Source: DASSFZ01 sp035283185
GTDB lineage: Bacteria; Chloroflexota; Anaerolineae; Fen-1058
DNA length: 30,099 bases
Direction of reading: 5' to 3'
NCBI GenBank assembly: GCA_035283185.1
Contig: DATEUJ010000093.1
Span: forward strand, 1-30,099
A model generated the notes under the pieces. It ran no database searches. It was not told the origin of the DNA and saw only the letters and a list, made by a program, of their open reading frames with translations. The number at the start of each line of letters is the position of its first letter. Within the stretch, counting starts at the first letter, position 1. Made by a program: the position numbers and the translations under genes. Shown here piece after piece: positions 8,126 to 15,075 of the stretch.

Positions 8126-9151
8126 CTAGGCAGCGCGATAAACGCTGTATAAGCTCGCGAGTAACTCTTCAACCTCTTTAACAGGCTGAGCCGCATCAAA
8201 CAGCAAGTACAGCCCTGCCTCTCTCGGTCCCGCATGGCTCCCGCTCGCCAAACGTAGATGCCGTCGTGCGGCGACTTGATACCCGTTAGACGTTGCCAGA
8301 TGACCGGCCACCAGTATTCGTTGCGGCCTATAGTTTATGGACAGGCAACGCAGCATGGCATCTACTATCCTCGCGTACTGATCCGCTCCATATTCATGCT
8401 CACATCGGGTGAAAAGGGCCGAATGCACATGACCGAAACCAGTGCTGGCTGTAGCAATCGAGCCGCGCAGCAGGTCATCATAGCGTGGATCATCCGGTCC
8501 GGTAACCGTCAGGTAATGCCGGGCGAGGGCATCATAGGATGCGGCTTGGCTTAACCTGGCGTAAGCGCGGCGCAGTCCGGCCCGATTATACTGCTCAAGT
8601 TGTGCCTCCGCCTCCGCGAGCTGCTCCTCATGATTCCACGTGAATACCGTGTGAGCCGTCTGCGCTTCCGTAACGCTATGGGCCGCACCAGCGTGTGTCA
8701 GACTTACTCCTGCCGCTGTTCGTACATAGAACGGGAGTGTGACAAACAGACCGATAACCGCTGAGCGATGGTTACCCTGACTCAGTGCGGCCTCAAAGGC
8801 AGGCGTGTACTCAACCTCTCCTTTACTTAACCCGAATCCATAGATGTGAGGTAACTCATGATTGCCACATAGATAGATGATGGCGTCGCCATAGGTGGCT
8901 TGTAGCGCCAATACGTCGAGCACGATATCGAGTGAGTGATCTGGCGCAGAAGATGAGTCTGCATGGATGAGGTCTCCGGTGAAGATGAGACAATCGGCAT
9001 CTCCACGAGCGTGCAATTGCACGAAGCAATCGCGATAGCGTTGATAAGCGTCCCAGTCACCGTGTAGATCGGTGACGACCATGACTCTGCCGGTGTCGAG
9101 TGACCACAGCCTGGAGTAAGGCTTGGCGAGTGTGAGTTGTTTCATGCTCAT
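8126..9151 (-). CDS. Calcineurin-like metallophosphoesterase, 341 aa
   Basis: The dimetal phosphoesterase motifs occur in order: TDLHGDWDAY (D28, H30), FTGDLIHAD (D60), CGNHE (N97, H98), SLTHAGAAH and, near the C-terminus, VAGHLATSNG. These define the calcineurin-like fold of Ser/Thr phosphatases and nucleotide or diadenosine-polyphosphate hydrolases. The DLHG signature is close to the PPP-phosphatase branch. No signal peptide is seen, so it is likely cytoplasmic. The start at 9151 gives MSMKQL; an in-frame extension of 16 residues is basic and not conserved-looking. The stop codon lies inside a dispersed repeat module. The substrate is unknown. Confidence 0.85.
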   Translation of the reverse strand: MSMKQLTLAKPYSRLWSLDTGRVMVVTDLHGDWDAYQRYRDCFVQLHARGDADCLIFTGDLIHADSSSAPDHSLDIVLDVLALQATYGDAIIYLCGNHELPHIYGFGLSKGEVEYTPAFEAALSQGNHRSAVIGLFVTLPFYVRTAAGVSLTHAGAAHSVTEAQTAHTVFTWNHEEQLAEAEAQLEQYNRAGLRRAYARLSQAASYDALARHYLTVTGPDDPRYDDLLRGSIATASTGFGHVHSALFTRCEHEYGADQYARIVDAMLRCLSINYRPQRILVAGHLATSNGYQVAARRHLRLASGSHAGPREAGLYLLFDAAQPVKEVEELLASLYSVYRAA

Positions 9152-9188
9152 CTTTTGAGACCCGGCCCGCTTCAAATGCAGACGTCGA

Positions 9189-9314
9189 TCAGGTACCACA
9201 CGTTGTCAGGTAAGGTGCGACGATGAAATCATCTTTGAGCAGTACGTGCTTTTGGAACTGATGCGCCAGCTTAACGCGCGCCGTGCCTCGGTTGGTCGAC
9301 TTACCCCATTCCAT
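9189..9314 (-). other. Unidentified 41-codon open frame between two genes
   Basis: This minus-strand frame starts at an ATG (MEWGKSTNRGTARVKLAHQF...) and ends with LTTCGT. The same frame stays open upstream with no start, into the tail of the kinase gene. Composition is protein-like and moderately basic. No clear ribosome binding site is visible and I do not recognise a family. It may be the remnant of a larger gene's C-terminus or chance. The surrounding 9152-9349 shows no other feature. Confidence 0.25.
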
Positions 9315-9349
9315 GCTCGTAGCGATCTTCCCGCAGGAGAGTCCGTGGG

Positions 9350-10432
9350 TTACACGCCGAAAGGCCGCCTAATGTCCGGGTTCAGCCGCCGCCGTCTTGC
9401 GCGAGATGCCATTCTCGCTTCTCTCAGTGTCTTATCTGACTGATAGGCTATCTCGATAGTATTGTTGGGCTGAAAATTGGACATCAAATATCGAAGGGAT
9501 TGTTCTCGATCTTTACCGCCTTCATTTGTCAAGAATATCTGCTCGCAGTAGACCGCAATGTCTTGAATGATTCGTTCATAGCGATAATACGCCAACGCGA
9601 TTGGATCGATCTGCGTTTGACCATAACCCCGGTAGAATAGAATTTCCTCTTCTTGTGCGGTGTGCCCGACAAACCCCTGACCACCGCCGATAAACATCAA
9701 ATCACGCTCTTTGGGCGCCAGGATGGGATTATCCCAATCGACAAAGTAGAAAGCGTCGTTGGCATCAATCAGGATATTGCCGGCGTGAATATCAGAATGA
9801 CACAAAACACATTCCGGAGATCGAGCCTGAAGTGCCTGAGCGAGCCGTTCCGCGCGCCCGACGAGATCGAGAATCTCATCGCGTCTGGCCTTCAAAAAGG
9901 CAGCCAATTTGACCGCAACGGGGTCATCAAAAGCGTCATTCTCGACACGCTCCAAGAACGCCTTTACGCTTTCGCGCCACTGTGGAGAATATGTCTCCTG
10001 TGGGATGCGTCTGATTAGCGCGGGAGGCACGACCGCCGTGTGAATGCATTTGAGAGCTGTGCCAAAATCGCGCCAGTGACGATCCGACAACTCAACCTCA
10101 TAACCAGTGTGGCCTTCAACAAAAGGGTAAAGAATCAACTTGAAGGCGTCCAGGCTTGCCCAGAGTTGCCCTGTTTGGGTTGCCAGGGGAGCTATGATTT
10201 GCTCGATGCCTTGGTCGCTGAGAAACTTGGGTAACGCCACAGAAGTTTCGTCAAAGACGCCTTGTCTTAACTTCAGAAAGTACGGCGTGTCATCGTCTGC
10301 GACAACGCGATAGACAGCCGTATTGTGATCGGCCCCAAGAGGAAGGAAGGCAACTTGGACGACAAGCAACCCATATTCCTCCTGCAAACAAGCGATAATT
10401 TTCTCGTCTTGAAGATCGGGTTTTTCAAGCAA
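9350..10432 (-). CDS. APH(9)/spectinomycin-phosphotransferase-like kinase, 360 aa
   Basis: The protein-kinase-like APH fold is evident: the ATP-binding Lys in YFLKLRQG (K54), the Brenner motif CHSDIHAGN (H212, D214, N219) and the magnesium-binding motif YFVDWDNP (D232). APKERDLMFIGGG after the DWD motif is characteristic of the APH(9)/homoserine-kinase-like branch. Family members phosphorylate antibiotics such as spectinomycin, or small metabolites. Environmental homologues often have unknown substrates, so resistance is not implied. No ATG fits; TTG at 10432 is the best start, with GGCGG about 10 nt upstream. The last 25 residues are Arg-rich and look unlike the family, suggesting an extended 3' end. 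It has no obvious operon partner. Confidence 0.85.
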   Translation of the reverse strand: MLEKPDLQDEKIIACLQEEYGLLVVQVAFLPLGADHNTAVYRVVADDDTPYFLKLRQGVFDETSVALPKFLSDQGIEQIIAPLATQTGQLWASLDAFKLILYPFVEGHTGYEVELSDRHWRDFGTALKCIHTAVVPPALIRRIPQETYSPQWRESVKAFLERVENDAFDDPVAVKLAAFLKARRDEILDLVGRAERLAQALQARSPECVLCHSDIHAGNILIDANDAFYFVDWDNPILAPKERDLMFIGGGQGFVGHTAQEEEILFYRGYGQTQIDPIALAYYRYERIIQDIAVYCEQIFLTNEGGKDREQSLRYLMSNFQPNNTIEIAYQSDKTLREARMASRARRRRLNPDIRRPFGV

Positions 10433-10583
10433 GAGTGTGCCGCCACTGACTGGCTGCGTTCATGATCTGTCCTCGATCAACCCCGAGAAGTGATGGACGC
10501 CAAGTGTAGCATTCAATCGGCATCTGGACCGATCAAAGCATTGATGGCATCGGGCTAACGGTTGCGCATCAGCACCCTGCAAT
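10433..10583. other. Gene-free spacer
   Basis: This stretch lies between the TTG-started kinase gene and the 3' end of the chimeric remnant. I see no convincing open frame, hairpin or repeat in it. Confidence 0.5.
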
Positions 10584-10907
10584 TCAGACGACGGACTCCG
10601 CGTCCATCGGCTGCACGGGACCGTGGCCGGGATACATACGCGTCGCCCCATGCTCGCGCAGCAGACGCCAACTCGCGGACACCGCCGCAGCGTCGTCCTC
10701 TCCGGCGAATCCTGCCGGCGTGAGGTCCCCGGTGAAGACCGACCCGTCGTCGAGCAGGAGCGAGACACTGTCGTCCGAGTGTCCCGGTGTATGCCGTGTG
10801 GCAAATACCTTGATGAGTACTTCATTGTCCTTGGGAGTAGTTTTCTCGACCTCTTTGAGCTGAAGAACATCCGGAGGCCCGTATGCTGTGCATACAATGG
10901 CTTTCAT
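10584..10907 (-). pseudogene. Chimeric remnant: reductase N-terminus joined in frame to MBL-fold C-terminus, 107 aa
   Basis: Residues 1 to about 37 (MKAIVCTAYGPPDVLQLKEV..., ending in EVLIKVFAT) are the start of a zinc-type alcohol dehydrogenase/quinone oxidoreductase. From about residue 38 the sequence is the C-terminal third of a metallo-beta-lactamase-fold hydrolase: HTPGHSDDSVSLLL, FTGDLTPAG and MYPGHGP. Neither enzyme keeps its catalytic core: the Rossmann fold is gone and so is the HxHxDH motif. The joint lies near 10796 and keeps the frame. A strong Shine-Dalgarno (GGAGGAGA) and an upstream promoter survive from the reductase gene. The simplest reading is an internal deletion or recombination between two genes. 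A new short protein could still be made. Confidence 0.75.
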
Positions 10908-10944
10908 GGGTCTCCTCCAAGATTGCTCTGATCCGGTCATTTTC

Positions 10945-10974
10945 AGTATAGTTCACTATAAATTAAGTTTGCAA
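10945..10974 (-). promoter_or_regulatory. Promoter with overlapping palindrome TATAGT-TC-ACTATA
   Basis: On the minus strand a -35-like TTGCAA (10974-10969), an 18-bp spacer and a -10 TATACT (10950-10945) precede the chimeric gene. The perfect palindrome TATAGTTCACTATA at 10947-10960 overlaps the -10 and looks like an operator for a dimeric repressor. That would suit the reductase gene that once stood here. Confidence 0.5.
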
Positions 10975-11020
10975 AACCTAACAAAGTGCATCGGAAAAAA
11001 CATCTTGAAGGTCTGGCTTA

Positions 11021-11170
11021 TCACTTGCCCGTAGTTGTTGGTGTTGGTTTTATCTTTCCTGACCAAACCGAAGTGGAGAATGCGACGACAACATAAATCA
11101 GAGCGGGAAGTCCCCGTCCCAGCGTAAGCCGATTATTCCAACGTACGGTTAAGAATTCTTCCTTTGTCAT
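11021..11170 (-). CDS. Small single-span membrane protein, 49 aa
   Basis: A short gene begins MTKEEFLTVRWNNRLTLGRG, with a strong Shine-Dalgarno (AAGGAGG) ahead of the ATG at 11170. A hydrophobic segment (LPALIYVVVAFSTSVW, about residues 21-36) is predicted to cross the membrane, followed by a short Lys/Thr/Pro-rich tail. The N-terminal pattern (TxEEFLTVRWNN...LTLG..LPALI) resembles small conserved membrane proteins I have seen in Chloroflexota, which supports a real gene. Those relatives are often longer, so the tail GKIKPTPTTTGK may be a frameshifted or truncated end. No function is known. It stands downstream of the DUF4389 remnant on the same strand. Confidence 0.65.
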   Translation of the reverse strand: MTKEEFLTVRWNNRLTLGRGLPALIYVVVAFSTSVWSGKIKPTPTTTGK

Positions 11171-11239
11171 AGTGTCCCTCCTTGCTAGGGAATCGCACAA
11201 CCACGGGCAATCTGAAGATCGGTTGGTTGGCTGCCTATG

Positions 11240-11644
11240 CTAACGCAGGCTAAATGGTGGATAGCGGTCGGTCACCAGCAGGAATGCGTAGGCTCCCACC
11301 CGCAGCCCCCAGCGACCGACCCCGACCATGAAGTCAAAGAGAGCCCCGGGGTATTGACCGGTCGCCAGAATGGCGAACCAGGCCAAGATCACTGCGAAGA
11401 AGGCGGCAATTCCGAGAAAAAACAGGACAATGTAATGCGGGATCGCGAACAGCCACTTGAACAGGGGATACCACCGATTGAGGTCAGTTTCCACGTCGGG
11501 GTAGTCGATCTCCAGGTGGACAGACTGCTCTTCGACGGTGGACGGGTATCGGTCTGTGAGCAGGGCCGCGTAGGCGCCGACTCTGGCCCCGAAGCGGGTC
11601 AGCTCGCGAGAAAAGTCGAATAAATTGCGATGCTTCAGAAGCGC
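11240..11644 (-). pseudogene. 5'-truncated DUF4389 membrane protein
   Basis: From 11494 the frame reads VETDLNRWYPLFKWLFAIPH, then two hydrophobic spans and DFMVGVGRWGLRVGAYAFLL, the DUF4389 pattern. The same frame continues upstream to a stop at 11645-11647 and includes HRNLFDFSRELTRFGARVGA and ALLTDRYPS, which is the end of the preceding DUF4389 repeat. No ATG, GTG or TTG exists in that upstream stretch, so the first half (including its membrane spans) has been lost. GTG at 11494 could still give an 84-aa two-span protein. Intact relatives are about twice this size or more. The breakpoint lies between 11630 and 11647. Confidence 0.7.
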
Positions 11645-11699
11645 TCATGTCATCCTCTCCCCGGTCGCCTCAAGCGGGTTGTTAGGCAGTGCTAGATCA

Positions 11700-11999
11700 T
11701 CAACGACGCCGTCTTGCAGTCCCACCGCCAGTTCCTCCAAAGATAATCGACGCCCCTAGAAGGAACCCGAAGTTGTACCAACCACCATTGTTATGAACCT
11801 CATAGACATGCACAGTATCTGAAAACAATGAGATCAAGAAAGTAAATGGAGAGACAATCCCATGCCACAGACCCTGCCAAAAACCAGAAACATTGCCTGC
11901 TTCATCGGGAGAATTCACCATTTCGTTCGGGCCAGCTGCACACCCGGTAATCCCAAGCATCATCAACGAAATCATGAGTGCGAAGACTAGATTCTTCAT
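11700..11999 (-). CDS. Small conserved lipoprotein, 99 aa
   Basis: The N-terminus is a lipoprotein signal (MKNLVFALMISLMMLGITGC) with lipobox ITGC, so Cys20 should be lipidated and the protein anchored to the membrane. The mature part has GFWQGLWHGIVSPFTFLISL, an amphipathic or membrane segment, followed by YEVHNNGGWYNFGFLLGASI and a Gly/Arg-rich end. This FWxGLWHGxIxPxTF...YEVHNNGxWYxFGFxLG pattern recurs in small uncharacterised lipoproteins of many bacteria. The ATG at 11999 has GGAGGA 6-7 nt upstream. Function is unknown. It stands alone, upstream of two damaged genes on the same strand. Confidence 0.8.
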   Translation of the reverse strand: MKNLVFALMISLMMLGITGCAAGPNEMVNSPDEAGNVSGFWQGLWHGIVSPFTFLISLFSDTVHVYEVHNNGGWYNFGFLLGASIIFGGTGGGTARRRR

Positions 12000-12245
12000 G
12001 TCAGATCCTCCATCTCCGACTTCTCACCCGGCTTCCGACTGGATTTCGCTTTCCGGCTTATACCCGCCGTCACGATGGATGTGAGCCATCGACCGGGTGA
12101 GACCTCTCCTGTTCCATCGTCTGCTGTCGCAACATCCCGCTCTCCCTACGCCGGAGGGTTCTTGGCGGCTGCCTGCCCCAATAGTACAACGTCTGGCCTG
12201 GTTCGATCTGCCGCCCGGGGCTGCTACGCACGCCCGACGCCTCGC

Positions 12246-12341
12246 CTACGAACCGGACGCCAGGAGGTAGGCGACGATATTGGCCAGGTCCTGTTCCGAC
12301 TGAGTGAGATGATACATGGAAAGGGGGGTAATCGTCAACTC
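12246..12341 (-). pseudogene. Cytochrome c C-terminal remnant
   Basis: A minus-strand frame bounded by stops reads ELTITPLSMYHLTQSEQDLA followed by NIVAYLLASGS. This matches the axial-Met and final helix region of small c-type cytochromes (LSMxxLTxxEQDLANIVAYLL). No CxxCH haem motif and no start are found upstream in any frame of the neighbouring sequence. It is therefore a 3' fragment of a lost gene. The rest of 12000-12367 shows no other supported feature. Confidence 0.5.
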
Positions 12342-12367
12342 TCAGCCTTGAAGCTCGCCCTACGCAT

Positions 12368-12396
12368 TTGACGGGTCTGGAGAAGTGTGTTATACT
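12368..12396 (+). promoter_or_regulatory. Near-consensus sigma-70 promoter for helicase gene
   Basis: TTGACG (12368-12373), a 17-bp spacer and TATACT (12391-12396) match the vegetative promoter closely. Predicted transcription starts near 12403. This leaves a leader of about 138 nt before the helicase ATG at 12541. Long leaders are usual for cold-inducible helicase genes in other bacteria, but cold control here is inference. Confidence 0.65.
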
Positions 12397-12540
12397 CAGT
12401 TGCGTTAGTGAGCATGTAAATCCGGTATGTCTGTGCCGTCCGGTCATGTGACTGCGATGGCATTTGTTTTACCTCTCCTGACCCGACGTGTCCCCGCGGC
12501 TGTTCACCTCGGCAAAACCTGAGCCGCACCCAGGAGTATC

Positions 12541-13761
12541 ATGAGTTTCAATCAATTCCGGCTCGACCCGCGTGTGCTGACAAACGTCCAGGCGATGGGT
12601 TTCGAGCAGCCGACCCCGATCCAGATCGCGACGATCCCCACCGCCCTGAAGGGGCAGGATATCCTCGGCTCGGCCGAGACGGGCACCGGCAAGACGGCAG
12701 CCTACTTGCTGCCACTGCTGCAACGATTCCTCGCCGCGCCGGACCGCGCGCGCCAGCCGCGCGCACTGATTCTCGTCCCCACGCGCGAGTTGGCGCTGCA
12801 GGTGTTCGACCACGCGCAGTCGTTAGGCCGGCACACCGGCTTGCGCGCCGTGGCGATTTACGGCGGCGTCGGATATGGAGACCAGGAGCAGGCGCTCAAG
12901 CGTGGCGTCGACCTGGTCGTCGCCACGCCGGGCCGCCTGCTCGACCATGTCGAGCGCAAGACGATCGGCTTCGGCGCGCTGCAGGTGTTGGTGCTGGACG
13001 AGGCGGACCGGATGCTCGACGTTGGCTTCCTGCCGGACATTCGCCGCATCGTGCGGCGGCTGCCGCCCGTGCGGCAGACGATGCTGTTTTCGGCCACCCT
13101 GCAGCCGATCCTCGGACTGGCGTCCGAAGTTACGCGGAACCCCGTCCGCGTCGAAGCGGAGAAGGCGCCTGCGCCGCACCTGATCGCGCACACACTATTT
13201 CCCGTTCCCGAGCATCTGAAGTTTCAACTGCTGGAGAAACTGTTGGGCGCAGGCGGCATGGACAGCGTGCTGATCTTCACCCGCACCAAGCACCGCGCCG
13301 ACCGGCTGGCGAAGAACCTGGCGCGCGCGAACATCCCGGCGCGGGTGATCCACAGCAACCGCTCGCAGAGCCAGCGCGTCGCCGCGCTCGAAGCGTTCAA
13401 GCGCGGACACTCGCACGTGCTGGTCGCGACCGACATCGCGGCACGCGGCATCGACGTGGAGGGGGTGTCGCACGTGGTGAACTACGACGTGCCGATGCAG
13501 GCTGAAGATTATGTGCATCGCATCGGCCGGACGGGCCGTGCGCAAAACGAGGGTGAGGCCTTCACACTGGTGACGCCGGCTGACGAGCGGATGATCCACC
13601 GCATCGAAGCGGTGTTGAAGCGAAAGATTCAGCGGCGCACCGTCGACGGGATCGACTACAGTCGTCCGGCGCTCGTCCAGCCCAGCGCCGATGCGATCCG
13701 TCGCTACGTCGAGGCGAATCGGCATCGCGGCCCGAAGCCGGCGCCGGCGCGCAGCCATTGA
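12541..13761 (+). CDS. DEAD-box ATP-dependent RNA helicase (RhlE-like), 406 aa
   Basis: All core superfamily-2 motifs are present in order: Q motif GFEQPTPIQ (20-28), motif I AETGTGKT (45-52), PTREL, TPGRL, DEAD (153-156), SAT (184-186), ARGID with VNYDVP, and HRIGRTGR. The short C-terminal extension is basic and lacks a CsdA/DbpA-type RNA-binding domain, which places it with RhlE-type enzymes. It should unwind RNA structures in mRNA decay, ribosome assembly or cold adaptation. The ATG has AGGAG at 12532-12536. The next two genes on the same strand encode an RRM protein and a CarD-like factor, so the three may form a transcription/RNA-handling group. Subfamily naming is uncertain. Confidence 0.93.
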   Translation: MSFNQFRLDPRVLTNVQAMGFEQPTPIQIATIPTALKGQDILGSAETGTGKTAAYLLPLLQRFLAAPDRARQPRALILVPTRELALQVFDHAQSLGRHTGLRAVAIYGGVGYGDQEQALKRGVDLVVATPGRLLDHVERKTIGFGALQVLVLDEADRMLDVGFLPDIRRIVRRLPPVRQTMLFSATLQPILGLASEVTRNPVRVEAEKAPAPHLIAHTLFPVPEHLKFQLLEKLLGAGGMDSVLIFTRTKHRADRLAKNLARANIPARVIHSNRSQSQRVAALEAFKRGHSHVLVATDIAARGIDVEGVSHVVNYDVPMQAEDYVHRIGRTGRAQNEGEAFTLVTPADERMIHRIEAVLKRKIQRRTVDGIDYSRPALVQPSADAIRRYVEANRHRGPKPAPARSH

Positions 13762-13790
13762 GCGGCTGTGAGAGCCAATACTGTTTAGAT

Positions 13791-13882
13791 AGTTCCTGTC
13801 GGGAAACGCCGTAGAACGGCATCCCGATGCCGTTCGGATAAGGCCGGCATAGGGATGCCAGCCTACTTTCCCGACAAGAACT
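13791..13882. repeat. Palindromic element with 16-bp terminal inverted repeats
   Basis: AGTTCCTGTCGGGAAA (13791-13806) and TTTCCCGACAAGAACT (13867-13882) are inverted copies differing at one base. Inside lies AACGGCATC-CC-GATGCCGTT and a further GGCATCCC/GGGATGCC pair. The 92-bp unit resembles a REP- or MITE-like element. Just upstream AATACTGTTTAGATA (13777-13791) recurs inverted at 26364-26378. Just downstream CGGGCGTGGGAGCCCGG (13894-13910) recurs at 8087-8103. The element lies in the leader of the RRM gene. Confidence 0.65.
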
Positions 13883-13937
13883 GGATAAGGCAGCGGGCGT
13901 GGGAGCCCGGCCCGCTAACTAAAAGGAGACTCAACGA

Positions 13938-14270
13938 ATGGATGTAAAACTGTACGTCGGGAACTTATCGTACGTCACGACTGAAGACGACCTGCGGGCG
14001 CTGTTCGCCCAGGCGGGTACGGTGGCTTCCGTGGCGTTGATTAAGGACCGCGACACCAACCGCTCGAAAGGCTTCGCGTTCGTGGAGATGAGCAATCAGG
14101 CTGAGGCCCAGAAGGCGATCAGCCTGTTCAACTCGCATGAGCTGCACGAGCGCAACCTGACGGTGAATATCGCCCGTCCCCGCGAAGAGCGCGGCAGCGG
14201 CGGGTTTGGCCGCCAGCAGGGCGGCGGGTACCACAAGCGTGACCGGCGCGGCGGCCGGCGCCGTTACTAG
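13938..14270 (+). CDS. RRM-domain RNA-binding protein, 110 aa (copy 1)
   Basis: A single RNA recognition motif spans residues 3-80, with RNP2 LYVGNL and RNP1 KGFAFVEM. A Gly/Arg/Lys-rich tail (GSGGFGRQQGGG..., RRGGRRRY) follows. This is the layout of bacterial Rbp-type glycine-rich RNA-binding proteins, which bind single-stranded RNA and are often cold-induced. AAGGAG at 13922-13927 precedes the ATG. A diverged paralogue lies at 19044-19343 on the other strand, and in both places the next gene encodes a CarD-like protein. The N-terminal LYVGNLSY.TTED.LR.LFAQAGTV stretch is nearly identical in the two copies, while the tails differ. Confidence 0.92.
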   Translation: MDVKLYVGNLSYVTTEDDLRALFAQAGTVASVALIKDRDTNRSKGFAFVEMSNQAEAQKAISLFNSHELHERNLTVNIARPREERGSGGFGRQQGGGYHKRDRRGGRRRY

Positions 14271-14298
14271 AACAGTTTTCACACGGGTTTACAGTAGG

Positions 14299-14374
14299 CA
14301 TCCTGAGCGGAGCGGCGCGCGTCCTTCGACTTCACGGCGTTCCGCTCAGGATGCGCGCCGCGCAGTCGAAGGAT
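14299..14374. repeat. Interleaved inverted repeats between RRM and CarD genes
   Basis: CATCCTGAGCGGA (14299-14311) is inverted at 14341-14353, and TCCTTCGACT (14322-14331) is inverted at 14364-14373. The two pairs interleave, so both stems cannot form as simple nested hairpins. This is typical of mosaic intergenic repeats seen in Chloroflexota. The remaining part of 14271-14497 shows nothing else. Confidence 0.6.
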
Positions 14375-14497
14375 GCCGTACATCCGATTGCATTCTGCTC
14401 TAGAACCAGCCCCTTACCCGGGCAGGCTAAAGGGCCAAGCGTAACTGCTCGGCTCCTCCGTTTTCGGATCGAGGTTGGGTCGAGGAAGGAGCTTCAC

Positions 14498-15022
14498 ATG
14501 CAGTTCAAAGCCGGCGATTACGTCGTCCATCCGGCGCACGGGGTGGGTCAGATCGTGAGGCTCGAAGAGCGGCAACTGGCCGAGGACGCGCCGCGTCTCT
14601 ACTACGTGATCGTCGCCGACAAGAGCACCGTTTGGGTGCCGGTGAATGCCGATCCGGCCGTTCCCCTTCGAGAGGTGACGCCCAAGCGCGAAATAGAGCG
14701 ATACCGCCGCCTGCTGAAAAGTGATCCCGTGTCTTTGGAGAAAGATCACGCCAAGCGGCGCCTCTCGATCGCTGAGCGCCTGCGGCAAGGCTCCTTCCGA
14801 TCCATGTGTGAAGTAGTGCGCGATTTGAGCGCGCGCGCCTGGCAAAAGCCGCTCAACGAAGCCGAGGCAACCTTGCTGGCGAAGATCCAGATGGATCTGT
14901 GCCGCGAATGGGCGGCAGCCGACGGCGTATCGCTGATCGAGGCAATCCAGGAGGTCCAAGCGCTGCTGCGAGAAGCGCAACAGGCTCATACAGCCGATAG
15001 AGGACGTGTCAGTGACATGTAA
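14498..15022 (+). CDS. CarD/CdnL-like RNA polymerase-interacting protein, 174 aa (copy 1)
   Basis: The N-terminal CarD_CdnL_TRCF domain is clear: FKAGDYVVHPAHGVGQIVRL, YYVIVADKSTVWVPV and LREVTPK. A helical C-terminal region (about 75-165) follows, with RLRQGSFRSMCEVVRDLSAR, the usual CarD DNA-contacting part. CarD proteins bind the RNA polymerase beta subunit and stabilise open complexes at promoters. Length is close to mycobacterial CarD (about 162 aa). I chose the ATG at 14498, which has GGAAGGAG upstream; an upstream extension would run through the repeat element. A paralogue lies at 18499-18999. It follows the RRM gene after 227 bp. Confidence 0.9.
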   Translation: MQFKAGDYVVHPAHGVGQIVRLEERQLAEDAPRLYYVIVADKSTVWVPVNADPAVPLREVTPKREIERYRRLLKSDPVSLEKDHAKRRLSIAERLRQGSFRSMCEVVRDLSARAWQKPLNEAEATLLAKIQMDLCREWAAADGVSLIEAIQEVQALLREAQQAHTADRGRVSDM

Positions 15023-15075
15023 CTAGCATTGACCGATGCCGCAACACGACGAGCATAACTGCCCTGATCAACTGC

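Noticed and set aside
7188..8129. 313-codon plus-strand frame antisense to the VOC gene
   Set aside because: No recognisable motifs; the minus-strand VOC protein has metal ligands and a ribosome binding site.
12070..12447. 125-codon minus-strand frame in the gene-poor stretch before the helicase
   Set aside because: The cytochrome c-like peptide lies in a different frame of the same DNA; this frame shows no family pattern or ribosome binding site.
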